A program made the position numbers and the translations under genes. A DNA stretch of 64,000 nt, from contig JAIQFH010000024.1 in the NCBI GenBank assembly GCA_020073385.1, positions 1 through 64,000 on the forward strand, written 5' to 3'. The notes beneath the pieces were generated by a model. The model made no database searches. It had not been told where the DNA came from and saw only the letters and a list, made by a program, of their open reading frames with translations. The DNA comes from Terriglobia bacterium. Lineage in GTDB: Bacteria; Acidobacteriota; Terriglobia; Terriglobales; Acidobacteriaceae. Below, one piece after another: positions 18,856 through 27,953 of this stretch; position 1 is the first letter of the stretch, and the number at the start of each line of letters is the position of its first letter.

Positions 18856-21034
18856 CTGCAGCGACTTCTTCAAACAACCGGGAGAGCCGGCTCGCATCTT
18901 CCGCAGAGTTCCCGAAGCGTGCCGACTCGTACACGCGAGTGAACTGCGCCACGGGCAGACGAAGTCTGCTGTCAGGGATCTTCCTCAGGAATTCGTGGGG
19001 AGTCTCCGCCTCGGCCTTCTCCATTCCGCGTCGTGCCAGAATCCTGGCCATCCGTTGATACCAGATGGACGCAGCTTGTTCCGGAGAGCGTTCCGGATGC
19101 GCTCGTAACCAGTGTTCGTGCAGCGCGCGCAGAAGGCGTCCGAGGTTAGCCAAAAGAACGAGGGCCAAAACGATTCCGCCTCCGATGAGGGTCCACCGTC
19201 GAGGAGAATTCTCAACCCGATCCTGGCTGCGCTGTGCCCATTCAAGCATCGAGGCGTAATGCGTTCGGGCCCACATCCGCGCGCCTTCCCACATCCCGCG
19301 CGAAGTGTTGATCGCAGCCTTGCCGAGAACGTATTGGTTCGAGCTGTCGTAGCTGACGACCCAATCTCGCCAGAAGGAAGCGGCAGCGTCCATGTACAGA
19401 GAAAGTCGTGCCCATCCCTGTGGAGTGCCTACGTTTCCCGCAGGCGTTGGATCGAACGTCTGCCAGCCGTAGCCCGGAAAGTACGCTTCGACCCACGAGT
19501 GCGCATTCTTGGCGCGCACCACATAGCTGCCCGTGATGTCATTGAATTCGTCGCTGCGGAACCCATTCACCACGCGGGAAGGAATTCCTAGAGTACGCAA
19601 CATGACAGCCATGGACGAAGCGAAGTACTCGCAATGCCCCTGCTTGCGCTCGAAGAGAAAATTCGCAATGGGATCTTTGGTTTCGGTCCGCGGCAGTTGC
19701 AACGTATACCCGAAACGAGTCCGAAGATAATTCTCGATGACTACCGCTCGGTCGTAGTTGGTCTTGGCTGAACTTGTGATCTGTGACGCCAACTGAGGGA
19801 TTCGCGGATCTACGTCCGGAAGGCGAAGGTAGATGTTCGCAATGCTCGCAGGGTAGTTTTGTCCGGCTGCGCGTAGTTGGGGAGCAGTCGGCGTCGCGAT
19901 ATCCGATGTCGCCTCATAACGAGTGATGGCGTGCTGGAAGTCGTAGTCGTAGATGCTGCCGCCGGAATCGGCTGCAATCAGGCGATAGTCGCCGCGCAGA
20001 CTGAACGCCCAGGGAGCGAGAAAGAAGACGTTCGTCCCAATCGGCTCCATCAGCACTTTGTAGTGGATGAGCTTCTCGTGTTGCAGGCTGGCGGTCGCGT
20101 ACGACCTTGGAGCGCGGCCGTCGCTGGGCAAAGCGAAACTAGTGTCCGGTCGCCGCGGCAGACTGGAAGCGTCGCGCGGATTGGTCCAGGCATGCCCATC
20201 GAAATCTGCCAGCGATACTCCGCGCCAGTGGAGATCGTAGAGGCCAGCTTGATCTCCATCGATCTGAACGTGCATCACGACTGAATCCGACTGCTGAATC
20301 TGGCCAATCTGTCCCAGTTGGACGTGATCGCTGAAGCCGGAAGAAAAGTCGGTGCCGTAGGAATATCCGCCCAAGTAGCCCGCGGACATGCGGGGCATGA
20401 CAAAGAACAGCGCAGCGGCGCAAAAGAGAATCACCAGCATCAGCGCGACCGTGAAACGGACGAGGGAAAAAGCGAGATGCCGATGCTCCTGCGGATCGCT
20501 TGAATGCCGGGCTTGGATATTTGCGGCGGCTCCGGAACGCCGCATCTCCATCAGCACGAACGTGGCGACAGCCATCAGCATGAAAGCCGCGAACGAAAAC
20601 AGAAATATGCTGTCGACGGTCAGGACGGCTGAGGCGAGCACCATCAGAAAGGCGAGAATCGCCAGCGTGATGTGATCACGCTCGCGCCGAAGGGAGAAGG
20701 TTCGTACTACAACTCCGAACAGGGCAAGGTGGACAGTAGTAGGAAGGAAGCTGCGGGAGAATACCAAATAGTCGATGGCGAAGAAGACAAAATAGGCGAT
20801 CGACAACGGTGTGGTCCATCGATCGGAAATCACGAAGCTGCGGCGCTTTGCCAGCAGATATCCGCGGATCGCGAGCGCGGTCGAAACAAAAATGATCGAG
20901 GGGAGATCTAGACCTCCGGTTCCAGCCAGTGTTGCAAATCCTGTCAGAACCAAAAGATACAGCGCCACTTCAAAGTAGTGGTCGATCGCTCGCTGTAGCG
21001 GGATTACGCCGGAATTTGCAGAAGGCGACGACAT
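18839..21034 (-). CDS. TgpA-like membrane protein: DUF3488, transglutaminase and DUF4129 domains
   Basis: This 731-residue integral membrane protein has about six hydrophobic segments in the first 230 residues (DUF3488). A periplasmic transglutaminase-like domain has Cys468 (KQGHCEYFASS), His512 (NAHSWVEAYF) and Asp528 (TFDPTPAG) as the catalytic triad. Another membrane segment lies near 625, and a C-terminal DUF4129 region ends the protein. The family includes Pseudomonas TgpA, which is essential there. The usual partners (MoxR ATPase, DUF58 protein) are not next to it. Natural substrates are unknown. It overlaps gltD tail to tail. Confidence 0.92.
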   Translation of the reverse strand: MSSPSANSGVIPLQRAIDHYFEVALYLLVLTGFATLAGTGGLDLPSIIFVSTALAIRGYLLAKRRSFVISDRWTTPLSIAYFVFFAIDYLVFSRSFLPTTVHLALFGVVVRTFSLRRERDHITLAILAFLMVLASAVLTVDSIFLFSFAAFMLMAVATFVLMEMRRSGAAANIQARHSSDPQEHRHLAFSLVRFTVALMLVILFCAAALFFVMPRMSAGYLGGYSYGTDFSSGFSDHVQLGQIGQIQQSDSVVMHVQIDGDQAGLYDLHWRGVSLADFDGHAWTNPRDASSLPRRPDTSFALPSDGRAPRSYATASLQHEKLIHYKVLMEPIGTNVFFLAPWAFSLRGDYRLIAADSGGSIYDYDFQHAITRYEATSDIATPTAPQLRAAGQNYPASIANIYLRLPDVDPRIPQLASQITSSAKTNYDRAVVIENYLRTRFGYTLQLPRTETKDPIANFLFERKQGHCEYFASSMAVMLRTLGIPSRVVNGFRSDEFNDITGSYVVRAKNAHSWVEAYFPGYGWQTFDPTPAGNVGTPQGWARLSLYMDAAASFWRDWVVSYDSSNQYVLGKAAINTSRGMWEGARMWARTHYASMLEWAQRSQDRVENSPRRWTLIGGGIVLALVLLANLGRLLRALHEHWLRAHPERSPEQAASIWYQRMARILARRGMEKAEAETPHEFLRKIPDSRLRLPVAQFTRVYESARFGNSAEDASRLSRLFEEVAAAMRSE

Positions 21035-21735
21035 TGGGGATAGTTTCGCGGTGGAGTTCTATTGTTCGATAGTTCGATCAAAAAAGGGAAGGGTCGGAGA
21101 GAGAATTCTTGCACCGAAAGTCACGTGGAAGATGAAGTCGTGGGCAGGCATCTGGCGTTCGCAAGACTTGGTTTGTTTCTGATTTTGGGAATCTGGGGGA
21201 ATGCGGGGTATCCCCCCTCCCCCTGGCCTATTGGAATCTTCAACTTGCGGGGAAATTGCGAGTTAAATCTCGGGGCTCAAGCACTTAGGGGCAAAATCCT
21301 GAGCCGCAAGGAGTTACGGTGCGACTTTTCTCTCAAAATCGCGACTATATGGAACCATCATAGCGGCTTGGCTAGGGGGGTCAAGAGATTCCGGCGGGAT
21401 ATTTATGTTGTGTTCCCAGAACGGGAATGCGTCTTTGGAGTTAAACAAGTGTCTTGTACTGGAAATCACCCGCAGGTGGCGGATCACCCTGTCTTCCCAA
21501 ACTTCGCCCCACGCGCGCTCCCCAGTCGACAACATGCCCTTCTGAGGGCTACATCTTTTCTTACCCTCAGCATCTAATCCTCACTTTATGGGCCAACCGC
21601 CGAAGCCCCGGTAGGGAATTGTGACGGGAAAGTCCGTTGGTCCGTGACTTGCCGTGACCACCATGCACGCCGCGCCTGATTGGTAGTTTTTTTCGGTGCT
21701 TTTCGGCTCGCTTAGACTCTGGCCGGAGGTGCACG
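21035..21735. other. Intergenic region, 700 bp, no convincing gene
   Basis: No frame here shows coding character. Visible features are a C-rich and G-rich stretch with the small palindrome GGGGTATCCCC near 21,205 and a segment with repeated short words (CTTAGGGGCAAAATCCTGAGC). The latter resembles dispersed intergenic repeats that I associate with acidobacterial genomes. A T-run lies near 21,687. It probably holds the promoters of the two divergent flanking genes. No known riboswitch consensus was recognised. Confidence 0.5.
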
Positions 21736-22386
21736 TTGGGATACACATTTATCAACATCTCCAAGCACGAAGAACCGCGCGAGAAGTCGTACTGGAAGCT
21801 CTGGCTGGTTGGCATTTTCGCCGTGCTAACTATTTGCTTCTTCCATTGGGGTGGTTATCTGCTTGTTGTGGGGGACTCGGTGCCGGAACACGTCGATGCC
21901 GCCGTGGTTCTGCAGGGATCCATAGCCAGTGAGAAAGCGCGAACAGCCGCCGCGATGTTACTGTTGCAGCGGGGTTCCGCGAACCGAGTTGCAATCAGCG
22001 TGCCGAGGGAATCTTATTGGGACGAAGAAATACCTCCGATTGCGCGCCCGTACCTCGAAAGGAAATACGGGACTGAGTTGGCTGGGAGAGTAGATTTCTG
22101 CAACACCGAGCCGGACGTGACCTCCACGCAGCAGGAAGCAAGGGCGCTGAGCACGTGCATCGAGGAACATGGGTGGAAAAACATTGCGCTATTGACTTCA
22201 AACTACCAGAGTCGCCGGGTTGGAATGATTTGGAAAAAGACTTTGCCCAAGGGGGATACACCGGTTTACGTTTCAGTGGAGGGTTTGCCCGATCCCGACT
22301 ATCAACCACGCGGATGGTGGCGACAACGACTCTACCTGGAAACTTGGCTAAAGGAGTCTGCCAAACTCACGTGGGCCAGTCTGTAG
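21736..22386 (+). CDS. YdcF/DUF218-like membrane-anchored protein
   Basis: This 216-residue protein has one N-terminal membrane segment (about residues 21-46). A soluble domain then begins VDAAVVLQGS, as in DUF218/YdcF proteins, and continues with a conserved mid-section (EPDVTSTQQEARAL, then NIALLTSNYQSRR). The TTG start is set by a good GGAGGT site 5 nt upstream. DUF218 members include SanA and ElyC, linked to envelope barrier function. The biochemical activity of most members is unknown, and no role is assigned here. It is followed by a 144-bp gap before the next gene. Confidence 0.75.
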   Translation: MGYTFINISKHEEPREKSYWKLWLVGIFAVLTICFFHWGGYLLVVGDSVPEHVDAAVVLQGSIASEKARTAAAMLLLQRGSANRVAISVPRESYWDEEIPPIARPYLERKYGTELAGRVDFCNTEPDVTSTQQEARALSTCIEEHGWKNIALLTSNYQSRRVGMIWKKTLPKGDTPVYVSVEGLPDPDYQPRGWWRQRLYLETWLKESAKLTWASL

Positions 22387-22530
22387 GCCGATATTTCACC
22401 GACCGGGATGCAAGTCCCCTGTTTCTGTAAGCGGAGTTGCTGGATCGACGACGAAAAACCCTAGTTATTGCAGGCTAAAGGACGTTCTTACTCTGCCCCT
22501 TCACATAAGACCGTTTAGTCTGTTAGGGGT

Positions 22531-23097
22531 ATGAACTGGCTGGCCCATCTCTACTTGTCCGAACCTAACGCCGAGTTTCGGGTGGGAAATCTCTTGCCGG
22601 ATCTGACATCCAGAGCCCAACTTGCGTTTCTTCCGGAACCTTATCAAAAGGGCATTCGCTGCCATCGCCAGATCGATCTGTTCACCGATTCACATCCCCG
22701 AGTGCGGTCGTGCGTGCGGCGTTTTCCGCCGCCATACCGGCGCTTCGGCGGCATCCTGACGGATGTTTATTTTGATCATTTTCTCGCCCGCGATTGGAGC
22801 GAGTATTCCGCCGTGTCTCTGCCCGACTTCATCGGCGAGTTCTACCGCGACATCGAAACCTGCTCTGCGGTCATCCCCGCCGCAGCGACCCAACGGCTGC
22901 AACGGATGCGGGAGGAGGACTGGCTCGGGCGCTACCACCACACTGCAGGGGTGGCCGATATCCTGGGGCGCATCGGTCGCCGCTTCCGACGGCCGTTGGA
23001 TCTCAGGGACTCGCTGTCTATATTTCAAAAACATGAGACTGCCTTTCTGGAGGACTTTCTGAGCTTTTTCCCAGAGTTGATAACGCACCTGCAATGA
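22531..23097 (+). CDS. acpH: Acyl carrier protein phosphodiesterase-like (AcpH/DUF479)
   Basis: This 188-residue protein begins MNWLAHLYLS and has the AcpH-family segments GNLLPDL, GIRCHRQIDLFTDSHP and GGILTDVYFDHFLARDW, rich in the metal-binding His and Asp of the HD-like fold. E. coli AcpH removes the phosphopantetheine arm from acyl carrier protein. Length matches. It precedes the SRP RNA gene and lies about 840 bp before the two fabH genes, so a loose link with fatty acid synthesis is possible but not proven. Confidence 0.85.
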   Translation: MNWLAHLYLSEPNAEFRVGNLLPDLTSRAQLAFLPEPYQKGIRCHRQIDLFTDSHPRVRSCVRRFPPPYRRFGGILTDVYFDHFLARDWSEYSAVSLPDFIGEFYRDIETCSAVIPAAATQRLQRMREEDWLGRYHHTAGVADILGRIGRRFRRPLDLRDSLSIFQKHETAFLEDFLSFFPELITHLQ

Positions 23098-23171
23098 GCA
23101 GGAAAATCGCGGATGTCGAGGCGGGTCGGTGGTGACCGTTGGTTTCTGATTGCGAATGCTAAAATGATTCA

Positions 23172-23280
23172 GGTCAGGCATCGGTCTCACGCGACGTACT
23201 CCCGCCAACCCCGCCAGGTCCGGAAGGAAGCAACGGTAACGGGCTCTTGCGTGTGCAGTGAGTTCCCGGTGCCTGACTTA
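23172..23280 (+). ncRNA. ffs: Signal recognition particle RNA (bacterial small type)
   Basis: The conserved apical core CCAGGTCCGGAAGGAAGCA (23,214-23,232), where Ffh binds, is present. The ends pair (AGGTCAGGCATCGG with CCGGTGCCTGACTT) to close a single long hairpin of about 105 nt, the size of the bacterial 4.5S type without an Alu domain. A TAAAAT box at 23,160-23,165 fits a -10 element 7 nt before the 5' end, with a weak TTGGTT at 23,139. The closing stem runs directly into TTATTTTTT, so the helix plus T-run serves as terminator. Confidence 0.95.
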
Positions 23281-23421
23281 TTTTTTCCACAGCAACCTTC
23301 GCAAGGTTCCACAACCTCTGATTACCGGGTTTTACATTCTTTTACCACTCTTTTCGCAGGAAACGTTTTTCCGGGCCATCTATAGAGTGAGAGGTTGAGA
23401 TTGATCCGCCCGAGGAGAAAC

Positions 23422-23694
23422 ATGGAAAGTCGCAATATTTCCGCTTCTTACCACGTCACCATCCAGGTATCCGGCAAACTGTTCAAAGGGCATTTGGCGT
23501 CTCTGGACCAGCTTGTTCGATCTGCGATCGAGTGCCATCTGTGGCCTCTGCTGAGCCTTTCACGTCTGGAGGAATTGGACCGCGATGCGGTCTTGTACTT
23601 GCTCAACGGCGAGAACCGTGAATTCGGAATCATCTCCTGCCCTGCGTTTATTCGTGAGTGGATTGATCAGGAAAGGGATCGGGCGGCGGCTTGA
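23422..23694 (+). CDS. Small hypothetical protein (90 residues)
   Basis: I do not recognise this protein. The ATG is preceded by GAGGAG at 4-5 nt, a strong site that supports translation. The product is soluble and mixed in charge, with a beta-rich first half (SYHVTIQVSGKLFKGH) and an amphipathic second half that ends in acidic and alanine residues. There is no signal peptide or membrane segment. It stands alone between the SRP RNA and the first fabH gene. Confidence 0.65.
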   Translation: MESRNISASYHVTIQVSGKLFKGHLASLDQLVRSAIECHLWPLLSLSRLEELDRDAVLYLLNGENREFGIISCPAFIREWIDQERDRAAA

Positions 23695-23717
23695 ATCGAG
23701 GCCTGTGAGAAGCTAAA

Positions 23718-23757
23718 CGCAGAGAGCGCGGAGGATTCGCAGAGGGCGCGGAGAAAA
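23718..23757. repeat. Two tandem units of a 20-bp purine-rich repeat
   Basis: CGCAGAGAGCGCGGAGGATT is followed directly by CGCAGAGGGCGCGGAGAAAA. Words of this kind (CGCAGAG..GCGGAG) recur in intergenic regions of many bacteria. It lies in the 239-bp gap before fabH and has no visible coding or terminator role. Confidence 0.6.
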
Positions 23758-23933
23758 TCACGAGGAGCGACGCGCAAACGGAGGTAGCCTGCGGGATTGT
23801 GCTAGCGCCTGCTGGCCCTAGCCCGAAGTGTGGAATCTTGAGCCCGCCTCTGCGCACCGACTGATGCGAGACGTTAGACATTCTTGCCTGCATCCTGCAA
23901 AATACTCAGTTTCATATATTCCAGGAGCTCTCA

Positions 23934-24926
23934 TTGACTACTACGCGCGCCAAAATCACCGCGCTCGGCACCTATGTGCCTCCGCGCGTTCTCAGCAACG
24001 CCGATCTGGAGAAGATGGTTGATACCACGAGCGAATGGATTCTCGAACGCGTCGGCATTCGCGAGCGTCACATTGCCGACAAGGGAGTGGCGGCCAGCGA
24101 TCTGGCGGTCGCCGCGGTGAAGAATCTGCTTGAGTCCCATCCCTTTGATTTGCAGGAAGTCGACCTTATCGTGGTGGGCACCGTCACGCCTGACATGATG
24201 TATCCGTCAACCGCTTGCCTGGTGCAGCACAAACTTGGGATTCAGAACACGTGGGGATTCGACGTTTCCGCGGGATGTTCCGGCTTTGTCTATGCTCTCA
24301 ACACAGGCGTGAAGTTTGTGGAGTCAGGCCAGTACAAGAAGGTTCTGGTGATCGGCTCCGACGTTAACTCGTCGATGACGGACTACACGGATCGCGCCGT
24401 GTGCATCATTTTTGGGGACGGAGCGGGCGCCGTGCTACTCGAGCCTTGCGCGGATGGCGAAGGGGTGATCGACCACGTCGCCCAGGTGGAAGGCATGGGC
24501 GGACAGTATCTCTTCATGCCGGGGGGAGGGAGCCTGAATCCTGCGAGCCATGAGACGGTTGACCAGAAGATGCATTACATCCATCAAGATGGGAAGAATG
24601 TGTTCAAGTATGCCGTGAAGAAGATGGCGGAGATGACGGAGCGGGTCCTGGAGCGGAACAAACTGACGGGAAAAGATGTGGACTGCTTCATTGCGCATCA
24701 GGCGAACCGGCGCATTATCACGGCGACCGCGGATCGGCTGGGGATGCCACTGGAAAAAGTAATCATCAACATCGATCGTTTCGGCAACACGACAGCAGGG
24801 ACGATTCCCATCGCCATGCGAACCGCGATTGACGAAGGTAAATTGAGGAAAGGTGACATGCTGTTGATCGCCGCGGTGGGCGCTGGCTTTACGTCGGGAG
24901 CGACGCTGATGCGCTGGGAGTTTTAA
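23934..24926 (+). CDS. fabH: 3-oxoacyl-ACP synthase III (KAS III), first copy
   Basis: This 330-residue condensing enzyme starts fatty acid synthesis by joining an acyl-CoA primer to malonyl-ACP. The catalytic triad is Cys115 (VSAGCSGF), His255 (FIAHQANRR) and Asn285 (RFGNTTAG), all in place. The start is TTG with a CCAGGAGCTC site upstream. Length is normal. A paralogue follows after 167 bp. It lacks the usual plsX, fabD and acpP neighbours. A role in making branched or unusual primers, or another Claisen condensation, is possible. Confidence 0.95.
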   Translation: MTTTRAKITALGTYVPPRVLSNADLEKMVDTTSEWILERVGIRERHIADKGVAASDLAVAAVKNLLESHPFDLQEVDLIVVGTVTPDMMYPSTACLVQHKLGIQNTWGFDVSAGCSGFVYALNTGVKFVESGQYKKVLVIGSDVNSSMTDYTDRAVCIIFGDGAGAVLLEPCADGEGVIDHVAQVEGMGGQYLFMPGGGSLNPASHETVDQKMHYIHQDGKNVFKYAVKKMAEMTERVLERNKLTGKDVDCFIAHQANRRIITATADRLGMPLEKVIINIDRFGNTTAGTIPIAMRTAIDEGKLRKGDMLLIAAVGAGFTSGATLMRWEF

Positions 24927-24927
24927 A

Positions 24928-25033
24928 GCGGGCGTCGGACTTCAGACCTCGGACTTCGGACCTCGATTCGCGCCGGGGTGATTAACGGCTCTGTCGGTCT
25001 TTGCCTGAGGTCTGACGCCTGACGCCCGGGTTC
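24928..25033. repeat. Imperfect inverted-repeat cluster downstream of first fabH
   Basis: Short words GTCGGACTTCAGACCTC are repeated three times with changes. They face complementary words (CCTGAGGTCTGACGCCTGACGCCC) about 40 nt later, so the RNA could fold into a long imperfect hairpin. A similar block follows the second fabH. It may act as a terminator or RNA stabiliser, or be a dispersed repeat. Confidence 0.65.
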
Positions 25034-25093
25034 CATGGTTAGACATTCTTTCGTCAATCCTTCACAATAAATAATCTCTCTCAGGGGTTCTAT

Positions 25094-26092
25094 TTGACCA
25101 AAGCGATCCGCGCCAAGATCAGTGCTCTGGGCACGTACGTGCCGCCTCGTCTTCTCACCAATGCCGACCTCGAACGGATGGTTGACACCAACAACGAATG
25201 GATCATGACGCGCGTGGGCATCCGCGAACGCCACATTGCCGAAAAGGGAGTGGCCACGAGCGATCTCGCGGTGGAGGCTTCGCGAAAGGCGCTGGCTCAG
25301 CGCGGTATGGAACCGAGCCAGATCGAGGCCATTGTCGTCGGCACTGTGACCCCTGACATGTTCTTCCCATCGACCGCTTGCATCGTGCAAAACAAACTTG
25401 GCGCCAAGGGAGCCTGGGGGTTTGATCTCTCTGCCGCGTGCTCTGCTTTTGTCTATTCGGTGCAGGTGGGAGCGCAGTTCATTGCCAGCGGCGCGCATAA
25501 GCGAGTGCTGGCGATTGGTTCCGATGTAATGTCTTCGATCATTGATTACACCGACCGGGCGACATGCGTGATCTTCGGCGACGGAGCCGGCGCAGCGATT
25601 CTCGAGCCGGCCGAGAATGATTCGGAAGGGCTCATCGACTTCATTCACGAGGTCGACGGTTCCGGCGGGCAATTCCTCTACATGCCCGGCGGAGGCAGCT
25701 TGCATCCCACCAGCAAAGATACGATCGCGAAGAAGATGCACTATGTGCACCAGGATGGCCAGCAGGTGTTCAAGTTTGCTGTGCGCAAGCAAACAGAACT
25801 GTGCCTGAAACTGCTGGAGAGAAATGGGCTAAAGGGCTCCGATGTCGACGTGTTCATTCCGCATCAGGCCAATCTGCGGATTATTAATGCTACCGCCGAG
25901 CGGCTTGGGCTGCGGGCAGAGAGCGTGATTGTCAACATCGACCGCTATGGCAACACGACGGCGGGCACCATACCGTTAGCCATGAACACCGCGATGGAAG
26001 AGGGAAAACTGAAGAAGGGAAGTTTGGTGCTGCTGGCGTCGGTGGGGGCGGGGTTCACGATTGGCGCCACACTGCTGCGGTGGGCTTTCTGA
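25094..26092 (+). CDS. fabH: 3-oxoacyl-ACP synthase III (KAS III), second copy
   Basis: This 332-residue paralogue of the preceding gene carries the triad Cys116 (LSAACSAF), His257 (FIPHQANLR) and Asn287 (RYGNTTAG). The two proteins share most family segments ([35 protein letters not shown]) but differ around the acyl pocket (residues 85-125), which suggests different primer use. The start is TTG, as in the first copy. The pair probably arose by tandem duplication, perhaps with the flanking repeat. Both look intact. Confidence 0.94.
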   Translation: MTKAIRAKISALGTYVPPRLLTNADLERMVDTNNEWIMTRVGIRERHIAEKGVATSDLAVEASRKALAQRGMEPSQIEAIVVGTVTPDMFFPSTACIVQNKLGAKGAWGFDLSAACSAFVYSVQVGAQFIASGAHKRVLAIGSDVMSSIIDYTDRATCVIFGDGAGAAILEPAENDSEGLIDFIHEVDGSGGQFLYMPGGGSLHPTSKDTIAKKMHYVHQDGQQVFKFAVRKQTELCLKLLERNGLKGSDVDVFIPHQANLRIINATAERLGLRAESVIVNIDRYGNTTAGTIPLAMNTAMEEGKLKKGSLVLLASVGAGFTIGATLLRWAF

Positions 26093-26192
26093 AGCGGGCG
26101 TCGGGCGTCAGACGTCAGACCTCAGACCTCGGACATCAGACATCAAACCTGCTCCCTGAGGTCCGAGGGCGGCGGTCTGAGGTCCGGTTTTA
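26093..26192. repeat. Imperfect inverted-repeat cluster downstream of second fabH
   Basis: The block starts with the same word as the one after the first fabH (AGCGGGCGTCGG) and has several units of CAGACCTCAGACCTCGGAC. It then has the complementary GTCCGAGG and GGTCTGAGGTCCGG and ends in TTTTA. It could fold into a large hairpin and may terminate fabH transcription. Its likeness to the first block suggests it was copied with the gene or belongs to a dispersed family. Confidence 0.65.
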
Positions 26193-26302
26193 TGACGTTG
26201 GTAACTCTCCCAATTGTATTTTTATAGCGCCACCCTGATTTCCACTGTTATTGTCGTCGCACGTTCGCCTGCACGTCGGGATGCCGGTGGCGTGTACTCG
26301 CA

Positions 26303-26743
26303 ATGATCCGCACCATCTCCTGTTGCCTTCTGTTAGCCCTTAGCGCAGTCAGTTTGGCTGCGCAACAGGCTGATCCTCGCGAAAGTAAACTCATGGTTCT
26401 TGAGCGCCTGTGGAATGAAGCGCAGGTGAATCGCGACTCAGCGGCCCTCGATGCCCTGGTTTCCAGCCGCTTCGTCAATACGGAATGGGACGGCGAAGTG
26501 AGCGACAAGCAGAAATTTCTAGCCGATATCAAGGATCCGCGTTTCAAGCCGGCGCAAGCGAACATTCAGGGCTTGAAGATGAACTTCTTCGGGGAGACCG
26601 CCGTCGTTACCGGCATTTATCACACCCAAGGCACGTATCAGGGCAAGTCCTACGATCACGTGGGACGGTTTACCGACACATGGGTTTTCGACCAAGGTAA
26701 ATGGCAGTGCGTTGCCAGCCATACCAGCCTGCTGAAGAAGTAA
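26303..26743 (+). CDS. Secreted DUF4440/SnoaL-like (NTF2 fold) protein
   Basis: This 146-residue protein has a signal peptide (MIRTISCCLLLALSAVSLAA, cleavage likely near 20-22). A short NTF2-like domain of the DUF4440 type follows: an N-terminal helix with LERLWNEAQVNRD, a strand LVSSRFVNTEWDG, and the end strands TGIYHTQG, FTDTWVFDQGKWQCVASHTSLL. Such domains bind small ligands or have lost activity. No catalytic residues can be assigned. It stands alone. Confidence 0.75.
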   Translation: MIRTISCCLLLALSAVSLAAQQADPRESKLMVLERLWNEAQVNRDSAALDALVSSRFVNTEWDGEVSDKQKFLADIKDPRFKPAQANIQGLKMNFFGETAVVTGIYHTQGTYQGKSYDHVGRFTDTWVFDQGKWQCVASHTSLLKK

Positions 26744-26879
26744 TCGCCCTCGCCGCTTCTCAATGATTCAGAGCGTTTCGGCTTATACCCCCATAAAATC
26801 TTTTTATGCGGCGAGTCCGCGTCCGCGCGTAAGAGCAGTGATCTAATCAGGCTGAAGCGAATGCTTCGCGGGATTGATC

Positions 26880-27836
26880 ATGGAAGCTACGTCCGCTCCT
26901 CGCGCGTGGAAAGTGCTGCTCGCCTTCGCCATCATCTACTTCGTATGGGGTTCTACTTTCCTCGCGATCCGGATTGGCGTGCGCGAGGTTCCACCGTTCT
27001 TGCTTGCAGGAATCCGGTTTCTGATAGCGGGAGGGGTTCTGTTTGCGTGGATGCGCGCTAAAGGGACGGTCTCGCCCACCGCGCGAGAGTGGTTCTCGGC
27101 GACCCTACTGGCTGTCCTGATCTTTGTTCTGGACTACGGCCTGCTTTTCTGGGCGGAGCGACGGGTGCCCTCGGGGATCGCAGCGGTGATGATGGCTACG
27201 ATTCCGGTGTTCATGACATTGTCCGAAATCTTGTTCCTGAAGACGCAACGCCTGACTATGCGACTGGGCGCCGCGCTGCTTGTTGGGATCGGGGGAGTGC
27301 TGGTGCTGGTCAGCCGGAGTATCAGCTTCGGGGATGCGCCGATCGATACAGTCGGAGGCATTGCGCTGATCGTGGCGGCAATCGCATGGTCGGTGGGATC
27401 CGCGTTGACGCGCAAGCTCCCGCTGCCTTCGTCAAAGGCGATGAGCTCCGGTGCGCAGATGTTGGCGGGCGGAGTTTTACTGACGCTGACATCGACCGCG
27501 CTGGGGGAGTTCCATGGATTCCGCTTGCAGGCGGTGTCGTTCAAAGCTTGGCTTGCGCTGGCATATCTGATTGTTGCGGGATCGATTGTTGCGTTCACTG
27601 CTTACGTTTGGTTGATCCATCACGAATCGCCGACGAAAGTAGGGACTTACGCTTACGTGAATCCAGTGGTCGCCGTGCTGCTGGGATACTTCCTGGGTGG
27701 AGAGGGGCTTTCTCTGCGCACGATCGTCGGGACGATGCTGGTGCTGGTGAGCGTGGTGGTGATTACGACTACGCCCAAGAAGCAAGGCAGCACATTGCCA
27801 CAGGTGGGTGAATCGGCTGAAGCGGTGAATTCGTAG
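26880..27836 (+). CDS. EamA-family (DMT) transporter, YedA-like
   Basis: This inner-membrane protein of about 318 residues has two EamA repeats, with ten hydrophobic segments expected. The family start FAIIYFVWGSTFLAIRIGVRE is visible near residue 14, and PVVAVLLGYFLGGE lies in the last repeat. Members export amino acids or other small metabolites; the substrate here is unknown. An alternative TTG start two codons upstream is possible. A hairpin terminator lies between this gene and convergent fumC. Confidence 0.88.
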   Translation: MEATSAPRAWKVLLAFAIIYFVWGSTFLAIRIGVREVPPFLLAGIRFLIAGGVLFAWMRAKGTVSPTAREWFSATLLAVLIFVLDYGLLFWAERRVPSGIAAVMMATIPVFMTLSEILFLKTQRLTMRLGAALLVGIGGVLVLVSRSISFGDAPIDTVGGIALIVAAIAWSVGSALTRKLPLPSSKAMSSGAQMLAGGVLLTLTSTALGEFHGFRLQAVSFKAWLALAYLIVAGSIVAFTAYVWLIHHESPTKVGTYAYVNPVVAVLLGYFLGGEGLSLRTIVGTMLVLVSVVVITTTPKKQGSTLPQVGESAEAVNS

Positions 27837-27862
27837 AAACTATAGGGATGCTTCGACTGCGG

Positions 27863-27888
27863 CTGAGCTTCGCATTCGCGAAGCTCAG
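27863..27888. terminator. Bidirectional hairpin between the transporter and fumC
   Basis: CTGAGCTTCGC and GCGAAGCTCAG form a perfect 11-bp stem with the loop ATTC between two convergent genes. There is no long T-run on either side, so it may be a weak or factor-assisted terminator, or a copy of a dispersed palindrome. Confidence 0.6.
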
Positions 27889-27953
27889 TCCTCGCTCAGC
27901 ATGACAGGGTCTCAGGGAATCTTTATGAGATAGCTGTAAGCGGCCAGCGAGGA

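Noticed and set aside
21062-21577. Frame of 171 codons in the gap before the YdcF-like gene
   Set aside because: Composition is not protein-like, the repeat words run through it, and no ribosome site is visible.
21590-21735. Cyclic di-GMP riboswitch before the YdcF-like gene
   Set aside because: The segment GGGCCAACCGCCGAAGCC looked suggestive but the conserved core does not fit.
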